From the NCBI GenBank assembly GCA_024742755.1, contig JANSXW010000001.1:1-64000 (forward strand): a stretch of 64,000 nucleotides of DNA, given 5' to 3'. Source of the DNA: a bacterium. GTDB taxonomy: Bacteria > Bacteroidota > Bacteroidia > Chitinophagales > Saprospiraceae. Position numbers and translations under genes: made by a program. Below, in pieces: positions 33,525-41,300 of the stretch; position 1 is the stretch's first letter, and each line of letters starts with the position of its first letter. Under the pieces are notes generated by a model that did no database searches, was not told the DNA's origin, and worked only from the letters and a program-made list of their open reading frames with translations.

Positions 33525-36500
33525 TTAGAATGATAATTTCAGCCCGACAGTGTACTGACGGGACAATGGGTACATACCCGCATCTACGCCTGCTGTTTCG
33601 GGGTTGCCTGCACTCCTGAGCCCGATTTCAGGGTCAAAGCCGCTGTAATCCGTGAACGTAAAAAGGTTAGTACCTACTGCGTAGACTTCAAGCCCCCCCG
33701 TGTTCCAGCCTACCTTGCTCAGTACATTGCGTGGCAGCATATAGGACAGGCGCAAATTTTTAATCCGTACAAAAGAGCCATCTTCCACCCAGTGGCTAGA
33801 AGCCCGCTCATTACCGTTAGGGTCTTGTGGGGCAGCCCGTGGGATGGTATTGGATGTGCCTTCACCTACCCAGCGGTTCAGTACGCTGCTACGTTTGTTT
33901 TCCCAGCCACCGGTGGAGCGTTCCTGGAATACGCGGAGCTGGTTGTAGATTTCCACACCATGTACCCCCTGCAGGAAGATGGAGAGGTTCAGTCCCTTGT
34001 AGCCGAAGGTGTTTGTCACACCCCAGGTAAAGTCTGGAATGGTACTACCGATAATCACGCGGTCATTATCTGCATCGATGATGCCATCTCCGTTTTGGTC
34101 AACAAAGCGAAGGTCACCAGGAGCTGTTTGACCATTAATGGTTTCCTGGTCTGTATTATCGGCATAAATCGGCAGGCCGGTTGTTTCATCGAAGGAAGTC
34201 ACCGCCTGATTTTGGTAAGCATGGCTGTATACGTCATTCCAGTTTTGGAACAGGCCATTGGCCTGGAAACCGTACAGTGCACCAATTTCTTCACCAACGC
34301 GGGTAATGTTGGCCCCATTAAAGCGGTCGGCATTCTCCGGCAGCTTCGTTACCATGTTGGTAACGAAGGTGAAGTTGAGGTCAGTACGCCAGGTCAGGTC
34401 ACGGTTTGCTACATTGACGGAGCTGAAGGTAAATTCAAAACCATTATTATCCAGCTCGCCCAGGTTACCCGTTGGGTTACTCAATGCACCTACTTCAAGA
34501 GCCGGTGCAAAAGGCAACAGCATGCCACGAGTGGTCTTGTCGAAGTAGTCGGCAGTGATTGACAGCCTACCCTCAAGGAAGGCTACATCCACACCTACGT
34601 TGAGCATTTCAATTTCTTCCCAACCCAGGAACAGGTTGGCCAGGCGCGTCAGGATTGCCCCTTCCACCCGTCCGCCATTGAATACGTAGTTCTGGTCAGA
34701 ACCAGCACCAATACGGGAGTTCCACTGATACAGGCTTGTATTATCACTACCACTGATACCGTAGCCGGCACGCAGTTTCAGGTTGGAAATGGTGTTGGAG
34801 TTTTGCATGAATGGCTCATCAGAGATGATCCAGCCGGCAGAAATTGCAGGGAAAGTACCCCAGCGCTGCTCAGGGCCAAAACGAGAGGAGCCGTCGCGGC
34901 GTACGGTCATCGTCAGCAAATACTTATCGTCAAAGCTGTAGAAGGCACGGCCAAGCACAGAAACGAAGGCTGACTCATTCTGGAAGTTGCCCACACTCGG
35001 GAAAACCAAAGGCACAGTCGCCACAACGTTGCCGTTGGCATCAGTGATTTCATTGGTGAGGCCCGGGCGGTCAAAGAACCAGAAATCGGTATCCACGAAG
35101 GCACCGTTATAGGAGCTGAAGCCTTTGTTGAGGTTGTTTTGTGCCTGATACCCCGCCATGACATTAAAATTGTGGCGGTTCAGCCGCTTGGAGTACGTCA
35201 GTGTATTCTCGATAAACCAGGTACGGTTTTCATTGTAATTCAGGCGCATGCCATTGGAAGCCAGGTCCCTGGCAGCAGCACCGTCAATAGTGTTAGCAGG
35301 TGAGCGGTTATCCCCGCTGTTGAAGCTCCAGTCTACCGACCCCATGGTGTGGAAAACCAAGCCGTCCAGCAGTTCGATATCTGCGAAGAGCGAACCCCAA
35401 ATCCGGTTGCGGATATCGCGGTCCGTACTTTGCTCCATCGAAAAAATCGGATGCTCGTTGGCGTAGTCGAGCTGTGCTTCTGCGTCAGGGTCCTGCGCAC
35501 TAAGGCCCGCATAGTCACCGTCAGCCGGGTCAAAAATCGGCTTGTAGGGGTTAGCAGCCAGCAATCGGGTGATCCAGTCCTTGGTGTTGACGTTGCCATC
35601 TACGTTACCAACCGTATTGGCTACACTGCGGGAAACGGCCAGGGTATTACCAAACTTCAGCCATGGCGTCACCTGATGATCGCTGTTGAGGCGCACGGTG
35701 TAGCGTTCGAGGTCAGAGTTTGGTAAAATACCCGTCTGATCAAAATAGTTGGCAGACATAAAGAACTGCGACTTGGCACTACCTGCATTCAGCGACAGGT
35801 TGTAACTGTTGGATTGCCCGTTGCGGTAGGCATGGTCAAACCAGTCATAAGTTTCGGGAGCATTACCTGCCCGGACCTTGTCTACGAAGGGCTGCCCCGG
35901 ATAGGTATCCTGTCCGGACTCTGCCATCACTTCAGAGAAATACTGCGCCCATTCCGGGCCGGTAAGCATGTTGAAGTTGCTCTGATCCAGCACCTGAGCA
36001 GCGGTCCAGGTATCAAAATTGAGCGACATACGACCTTCTTTACCGCGTTTAGTGGTTATAATCACCACACCATTACCCGCACGGGCACCGTAGATCGCAG
36101 TGGCGGAAGCATCTTTGAGGATGTCGATACTCTCGATATCATTAGGGTTAATCAGGGATAATGGGCTTACGGAGGTCTGCCCGCCACCGGTCACATTACC
36201 AATAATGATACCGTCAATGACGTAGAGTGGCTCAGCGTTGTTGAGCGAGCCGACCCCGCGAATGCGGATGGAAGCACCTGCTCCGGGCACACCGGAGCCC
36301 GTGGTCACCTGTACACCGGCTGCACGGCCGGCAAGGGCTTGCTCAAGGGAAGGGGTTGGCAACTCATTGATGACGTCACCCGAAACAGAGGCCACAGATT
36401 CCGTCAGGTCACGGCGTTGTTTGGTACCAAAACCCACGACAACGACCTCGTCCAGTGCCGCAGCACTAATGGTGAGGGCAATGTCCACGACCGTACGCCC

Positions 36501-36761
36501 ATTTAGGGGTACGTCTTTACTTTCATAACCGATGTAGGATACGGTTAGGGCTGTATCCGTGGAAGGGACCCGAAGTTCGAAGCCGCCATCATAATCTGTT
36601 ATGGTACCAACACTGCTGTTCTTGACAAGAACGTTAGCCCCAATGAGGGGTTCGCCTTGTTCGTCCGTCACTGTGCCAGACACGACTATGGCTCCCTGTG
36701 CAAGCGCCCATTGGGCACAAGACAGGATGGCCAGAATGATCAAAAATTTCTTACTTTTCAT
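33525..36761 (-). CDS. SusC/RagA-family TonB-dependent outer-membrane transporter
   Basis: A 1078-residue outer-membrane importer of oligosaccharides. After the signal peptide (MKSKKFLIILAILSCAQWALA) comes a carboxypeptidase regulatory-like domain (about 25-110: VSGTVTDEQGEPLIGANVLV, TALTVSYIGYES). The TonB-dependent plug follows (about 115-235: EVVVVGFGTKQRRDLTES, LAGRAAGVQVTTGSG, GASIRIRGVGSLNNAEPLYV, TAIYGARAGNGVVIITTKRG). The remaining 800 residues are the beta-barrel, ending in an aromatic C-terminus (QYTVGLKLSF). With SusD it is the anchor of the polysaccharide locus. The hybrid sensor gene is divergent, and a phased repeat lies 104 bases upstream of the start. Confidence 0.96.
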   Translation of the reverse strand: MKSKKFLIILAILSCAQWALAQGAIVVSGTVTDEQGEPLIGANVLVKNSSVGTITDYDGGFELRVPSTDTALTVSYIGYESKDVPLNGRTVVDIALTISAAALDEVVVVGFGTKQRRDLTESVASVSGDVINELPTPSLEQALAGRAAGVQVTTGSGVPGAGASIRIRGVGSLNNAEPLYVIDGIIIGNVTGGGQTSVSPLSLINPNDIESIDILKDASATAIYGARAGNGVVIITTKRGKEGRMSLNFDTWTAAQVLDQSNFNMLTGPEWAQYFSEVMAESGQDTYPGQPFVDKVRAGNAPETYDWFDHAYRNGQSNSYNLSLNAGSAKSQFFMSANYFDQTGILPNSDLERYTVRLNSDHQVTPWLKFGNTLAVSRSVANTVGNVDGNVNTKDWITRLLAANPYKPIFDPADGDYAGLSAQDPDAEAQLDYANEHPIFSMEQSTDRDIRNRIWGSLFADIELLDGLVFHTMGSVDWSFNSGDNRSPANTIDGAAARDLASNGMRLNYNENRTWFIENTLTYSKRLNRHNFNVMAGYQAQNNLNKGFSSYNGAFVDTDFWFFDRPGLTNEITDANGNVVATVPLVFPSVGNFQNESAFVSVLGRAFYSFDDKYLLTMTVRRDGSSRFGPEQRWGTFPAISAGWIISDEPFMQNSNTISNLKLRAGYGISGSDNTSLYQWNSRIGAGSDQNYVFNGGRVEGAILTRLANLFLGWEEIEMLNVGVDVAFLEGRLSITADYFDKTTRGMLLPFAPALEVGALSNPTGNLGELDNNGFEFTFSSVNVANRDLTWRTDLNFTFVTNMVTKLPENADRFNGANITRVGEEIGALYGFQANGLFQNWNDVYSHAYQNQAVTSFDETTGLPIYADNTDQETINGQTAPGDLRFVDQNGDGIIDADNDRVIIGSTIPDFTWGVTNTFGYKGLNLSIFLQGVHGVEIYNQLRVFQERSTGGWENKRSSVLNRWVGEGTSNTIPRAAPQDPNGNERASSHWVEDGSFVRIKNLRLSYMLPRNVLSKVGWNTGGLEVYAVGTNLFTFTDYSGFDPEIGLRSAGNPETAGVDAGMYPLSRQYTVGLKLSF

Positions 36762-36864
36762 AAGAAGAACTTTAAGGCATTTAGTGAATGAAAGAAAACT
36801 TGAATAAAGTCAATTAGCTAATCTCAACTTGTCATCCTAAATTAGAGCAACCAGCAGGCGGGGG

Positions 36865-36902
36865 CATCCTGCTGTATACTGTAAAAAGTATGAAGCCCCT
36901 GT
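36865..36902 (-). promoter_or_regulatory. Phased direct repeat, putative PUL operator c
   Basis: Read on the minus strand, ACAGTATA-CA-GCAGGATG (36882 to 36865) has the 10-base period of the other sites. A third weaker unit, ACAGGGGC (36902 to 36895), lies two further turns upstream, keeping the phase. It points to the SusC gene, with an imperfect minus-7-like TAATTTAG at 36837-36844. It occupies the 188-base gap between SusC and the hybrid sensor gene. Confidence 0.6.
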
Positions 36903-36949
36903 ATTTATTGGATTGGAGAACTTTCACCTGCTTTGGTTATATTTGAGTA

Positions 36950-39900
36950 ATGAAGCCATTTTCGCTAAATCTGCTGTTATTGCTCGGCATGTGGTTTGGT
37001 ATAGTATACTGTCCGGAACTACAGGGGCAATCCAGTTTGCATTTGCAGCCTGCACCAGCCCGGAACCGGATTTCTGAAAACGCCAGCCGGTGCATGATCA
37101 AAGACTCCAAAGGCTTCATTTGGGTCGGTACGATTGACGGGCTAAACCGGTATGATGGCTACCAATTTCATGTTTATCACACCAATTATCTGGATACAGC
37201 CTCGCTTTCAGAAAATTTTATCACCTCACTACACGAAAGTGCAGGGGGCGATATTTGGGTGGGCACCCGTAATGGTATCAACCTTTACGACCCCGCAACG
37301 GATGGCTTCCGGCGCTTCCAGCACTCCGCTACCCACAAGGCAACCCTACCTGATAACTATATCAGGGACATCTTTGAAGATGGAGCCGGGCAGTTATGGG
37401 TGGCCACCTTTAAAGGTATTGCCCGTTATGACAAAGCATGCCAGTGCTTTCGGCGAATTTCACTGGGCGAAGGGATAGACAGTGCTCAGGAGGTCTCTGC
37501 CTTTGGAGCTACAGAGGGTGGCTTCTGGATCGAACTTGGCAAAGTGCTCTACAGGTATCAAAACGGCAGCTTTGAGCAGTTTGCTGACCTTTCCATCCCG
37601 GAATCCGCTTCAGATCTCTACGAGGACGAGACAGGAAAACTGTGGATTGGAACTCCGAAAGGGATTTATCGGCTTGACCCCACCGACAAATCGCTCACCC
37701 CATACCACAATGGCAGGAGCTGGGATATTTATCCTATGGACAACAAGGTCTGGTTCAACCTCTACATGCGGGGCATTCATGAATGGTCGCCTGAGGAGCA
37801 GGCTATCATACCTGTGAAAACCTACCTTGGCGGGAAGGAAATATCAGGCGATATCAAAGCCTTTTTTAAAGATGAAAACGGCATTATCTGGACTACCTAT
37901 CACGGCTTGTACAAACAGGACCCCTACGAGGGCCGGTTTCAGTGCATCCGTCCGGAACAAGGCAACTCCAACAGTCTGATCGACCAGTTCGTTTCCGGCA
38001 TCGCTGAGGATGAGGAGGGCAATTGGGTAGTCGCCTCCAGTAATAAGGGGATTAGCTTCTACGACCGGGGCCTTCAGCAATGGAAAAATCATAAGACCCA
38101 TGCCAGTTTTGATAATGAGCTGGTAGGCAAACGCGTATTTATGCTCCGCTTGTTTGGAGATCAGGCTTTTTTGCTTAGCCAGCATGCCTTGCATACTTTC
38201 AATATCAGGACAGGGGCATTCAGTATCTACGACTCTCCCGATGAGCACCGCCATGCCAATGCTTCCATTCTACAGCTTGATGCCGATCGCTACCTGGTAA
38301 GCGGCGATCGCTTAATGCTCTTTGACCGATCAACAGGAATATTTAAAAACCTTACGCCAAGAATTACAGCAACTGATAATCCGGGCTATCGCTTATGCAG
38401 GGATGTAAACGATAAAATCTGGGCGGTTTCCTCCAAAGCGCTTTTTACATTTAATCCTGAGCATCAGGAGTTCAGGACCTATGCAAAAATAGAAATGCCT
38501 TTTACCAGCCCGGGCAGTGCTTTAATTTCCTTTCATTGTGACTCGAAAGGCCGCCTATGGATGGGGCGCAATACGGGGCTGCTTGTTTTTTATCCGGAAA
38601 GCAGAGAACTAAGGCATTTTTCTACCACTGACGGTCTGCCTAACAACAGCATCAACAGTATTCTAACAGACCGACAGGAACGCTTGTGGCTAGGCACCAA
38701 CAACGGCCTTTCCTGCTTTGACCCTGATACTGAAACGTTTCGCAATTATGACCGGCACGATGGCTTGCAGGATGAAATATTCCTGCCAAACTCTGCCTTT
38801 GAAGCGGCAGACGGACGGCTCTTTTTCGGAGGAGTCAATGGTTTTAATGTTTTCCACCCCGATTCAATTGTCAAAGAAAACCCCAACCCGCCCCAGGTAC
38901 TGATTACCGACCTGAAGATTTTCAATCAATCGGTGCAACCAGGACCGGATGGGGTACTCTCCAAGCCTGTAATGGACACGCGGGAAATTGAACTTTCCTA
39001 CAAACACACGGTGGTCAGCTTTGAGCTGTTAGCCCTGGGCTACAGCCAGCCCGAAAAAAACCAGTACGCTTACATGATGGAAGGCGTGGACCCGGACTGG
39101 AATTACGTGGGCACCAGGCATACCGCCTCCTACTCGAGCCTGCCCCGCGGTAAGGAGCTAACCTTTAAGGTAAAGGCGGCCAACCACGATGGTGTCTGGA
39201 GCAAAACCCCGGCCACACTGAAAATTTATGTCAACCCTCCATTTTGGGAAACGGCCTGGTTCAAGGTGTTGCTGCTGGTGTTGCTCATTGGTATGTTGCT
39301 GGTTTATTACCGGTGGCGAATGCGCAACATCAAGTTGCGCAACCGATGGCTGGAGGAGGAAGTCAAAAAGCAAACGGCAGAAATCAAAGATCAGGCAGAA
39401 AGCCTCTCCCAGGCCAACCAGGAACTACAGCAACAGTCTCAGATCATCCGGGAGCAGATGGCACAGCTCGATCAGCTCAATAAAGCACAGTCCCGCTTTT
39501 TTACCGGGTTGTCTCACGAATTCAGAACCCCGCTCACCTTGCTGATGGGCTACCTGGAAGAGTTAAGCGCCCCAAACCGGCTGAAAGACCTCAATCTGAT
39601 CACCAGCCGTATGCAGCAGAGCGCCAAACAACTCCTGGGCCTGATCAATCAACTTATGGATGCCGCTAAAATGGATAGCGGTTTCTACAAACTGCAGGCA
39701 GCTCAGGGCGATCTCAAAAATGAAGTCCGCAAAATCTTTCTGTCTTTCCAGGTCATGGCGGGCCAGAAAGGGCTGGACTACACCCTTGATGATACCGGCC
39801 TCTCAGATAAACCCTGCTGGTTTGATCATGATGTGCTCTGCAAGGTGCTCAACAACCTGCTATCCAACGCTATCAAGTATACGGAACAGGGGGCTGTCCA

Positions 39901-41059
39901 CCTTGAAGCCCGGACAACAGAACACCCGGACGGTAATACATGGGTACACCTGGAGCTTACGGATACCGGGATTGGCATATCAAAAGACCAGTTGCCTTTC
40001 ATTTTTGACCGATTCTATCAGGCGGAAGAACCTATGTCCCCGCGTAAAGCAGGCACAGGAATTGGACTGTCTCTCGTCAGGCAGCTCATTGACCTGCACA
40101 AAGGGCAAATTGAAGTCGAAAGCCATAAAGACAAAGGCAGCCGGTTTACCGTAAGCTTGCCCTTAAGCGAAGGGAAGTTTACCGATGAAGAGCTTTCTGG
40201 CCATTCTGAAGCTACAAAACAGCTGAGCCAGAGCAATAACCAAAGCGACACCCTAACCAACAGCACCCTGCCTCAGGCCGTTTCTTCCTCCGATAAAGAG
40301 GCGCCCCTGGTCCTCATCGTGGAGGACAATATGGAAATCCGGGCCTTTATCTCCCGTCAGCTTCGGCCACATTACAATATTGTAGAAGCAGCCAACGGAG
40401 CAGAAGGGTGGGAGAAGATACTGGAGCATATTCCGGATATCATCATCAGCGATGTGATCATGCCTAAACTCAATGGCTTCGAGCTGTGCGACCGGGTCAA
40501 AACTGATCAGCGGTCCAGCCACATCCCGCTGGTTTTGCTGACAGCTTTACCTGAACAGGAAAAGAAACTGCAGGGGCTAAAGCACGGAGCCGACGCCTAC
40601 CTTTCCAAGCCTTTCAATCAGCAGGAACTGCAACTCATCCTGGCTAATTTGCTCCGCCACCGGAATACACTACAGGAGTGGTTTCTCAAAAAGTATAATC
40701 CGGGCCACCTGCCGGAAGGCCTTGCCCCTATTGACCAGGAATTTATTAGCCGCCTTAATACCCATATCGAGGAGCATTTGAATGATGAAGAACTGGGGGT
40801 GGCCCAACTCATTAAGATCCTGAGCGTGAGCCGTACGCAGTTGTTCCGGAAGCTCAAATCTATCACCGGCATGTCCGCCACAGAATACATCAGAGATTAC
40901 CGCCTGAAAAAAGCTTATCTGCTCCTGAGCGAAGGGGATAAGACCGTGAGCGAAATCATCCATACAACAGGCTTCAACTCTCGTTCCCATTTTTATGAGT
41001 CTTTCAGGAAAAAATACGGCGCTTCCCCCTCAGAGCTGATTGACCCGAAAAACCAATGA
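36950..41059 (+). CDS. Hybrid two-component system sensor/AraC regulator (HTCS)
   Basis: A 1369-residue one-protein signalling system typical of Bacteroidota glycan loci. A signal sequence is followed by a periplasmic sensor of beta-propeller repeats (SKGFIWVGTIDGLNRYDGY, GGDIWVGTRNGINLYD, GQLWVATFKGIARYD and further copies to about residue 640). Then come a Y_Y_Y domain (about 690-760), one membrane helix (about 770-790), a coiled coil, HisKA with His856 in LSHEFRTP, HATPase (NNLLSNAIKYTEQG, DTGIGI), a receiver with Asp1168 in IISDVIMPKLNGFEL, and a C-terminal AraC helix-turn-helix (about 1265-1369). All key phosphotransfer residues are present. Its probable targets are the promoters with the phased repeat (inference). 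A TATATTTG box at 36938-36945 lies so close to the ATG that the message could be nearly leaderless. Confidence 0.95.
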   Translation: MKPFSLNLLLLLGMWFGIVYCPELQGQSSLHLQPAPARNRISENASRCMIKDSKGFIWVGTIDGLNRYDGYQFHVYHTNYLDTASLSENFITSLHESAGGDIWVGTRNGINLYDPATDGFRRFQHSATHKATLPDNYIRDIFEDGAGQLWVATFKGIARYDKACQCFRRISLGEGIDSAQEVSAFGATEGGFWIELGKVLYRYQNGSFEQFADLSIPESASDLYEDETGKLWIGTPKGIYRLDPTDKSLTPYHNGRSWDIYPMDNKVWFNLYMRGIHEWSPEEQAIIPVKTYLGGKEISGDIKAFFKDENGIIWTTYHGLYKQDPYEGRFQCIRPEQGNSNSLIDQFVSGIAEDEEGNWVVASSNKGISFYDRGLQQWKNHKTHASFDNELVGKRVFMLRLFGDQAFLLSQHALHTFNIRTGAFSIYDSPDEHRHANASILQLDADRYLVSGDRLMLFDRSTGIFKNLTPRITATDNPGYRLCRDVNDKIWAVSSKALFTFNPEHQEFRTYAKIEMPFTSPGSALISFHCDSKGRLWMGRNTGLLVFYPESRELRHFSTTDGLPNNSINSILTDRQERLWLGTNNGLSCFDPDTETFRNYDRHDGLQDEIFLPNSAFEAADGRLFFGGVNGFNVFHPDSIVKENPNPPQVLITDLKIFNQSVQPGPDGVLSKPVMDTREIELSYKHTVVSFELLALGYSQPEKNQYAYMMEGVDPDWNYVGTRHTASYSSLPRGKELTFKVKAANHDGVWSKTPATLKIYVNPPFWETAWFKVLLLVLLIGMLLVYYRWRMRNIKLRNRWLEEEVKKQTAEIKDQAESLSQANQELQQQSQIIREQMAQLDQLNKAQSRFFTGLSHEFRTPLTLLMGYLEELSAPNRLKDLNLITSRMQQSAKQLLGLINQLMDAAKMDSGFYKLQAAQGDLKNEVRKIFLSFQVMAGQKGLDYTLDDTGLSDKPCWFDHDVLCKVLNNLLSNAIKYTEQGAVHLEARTTEHPDGNTWVHLELTDTGIGISKDQLPFIFDRFYQAEEPMSPRKAGTGIGLSLVRQLIDLHKGQIEVESHKDKGSRFTVSLPLSEGKFTDEELSGHSEATKQLSQSNNQSDTLTNSTLPQAVSSSDKEAPLVLIVEDNMEIRAFISRQLRPHYNIVEAANGAEGWEKILEHIPDIIISDVIMPKLNGFELCDRVKTDQRSSHIPLVLLTALPEQEKKLQGLKHGADAYLSKPFNQQELQLILANLLRHRNTLQEWFLKKYNPGHLPEGLAPIDQEFISRLNTHIEEHLNDEELGVAQLIKILSVSRTQLFRKLKSITGMSATEYIRDYRLKKAYLLLSEGDKTVSEIIHTTGFNSRSHFYESFRKKYGASPSELIDPKNQ

Positions 41060-41074
41060 TCCCCCTCCTTTTTG

Positions 41075-41092
41075 ACAGGATATTACAGGATA
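41075..41092 (+). promoter_or_regulatory. Phased direct repeat, putative PUL operator d
   Basis: ACAGGATA-TT-ACAGGATA, the most regular copy of the repeat, begins 16 bases after the hybrid sensor stop codon. It is upstream of the small membrane-peptide frame and the FG-GAP protein. An imperfect promoter-like TAAATTTTG lies at 41122-41130. Confidence 0.6.
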
Positions 41093-41135
41093 GCAGATTG
41101 AAAATAACCGTGTATCATCGGTAAATTTTGAGATC

Positions 41136-41234
41136 ATGCCCTGGATACCTGATCCACATCTGGACCGCAAGGACATCCTATTCATCCTTGCATTGGCTTT
41201 GATTCTCTGGACGCTTATCCTTAGCATCCTCTGA
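41136..41234 (+). CDS. Possible 32-residue single-span membrane peptide
   Basis: A short frame encoding a charged N-terminus (MPWIPDPHLDRKD) followed by one hydrophobic helix (ILFILALALILWTLILSIL) up to the stop. There is no recognizable family. It sits between operator-like repeat d and the FG-GAP gene, in a gap otherwise without genes. The clean membrane helix argues against chance, but no Shine-Dalgarno sequence or homology can be shown here. Confidence 0.3.
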   Translation: MPWIPDPHLDRKDILFILALALILWTLILSIL

Positions 41235-41300
41235 AATCAAACAGGATTCCCGGGCCCGGGCTGTTGCTTGCAGTATGGAACAGACAAAAATCAACAATAC

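Noticed and set aside
36938-36945. TATATTTG as the promoter of the hybrid sensor gene
   Set aside because: It fits the Bacteroidota minus-7 consensus, but the message would start at or inside the ATG, and no good minus-33 element lies at the usual spacing; it is kept only as a remark.
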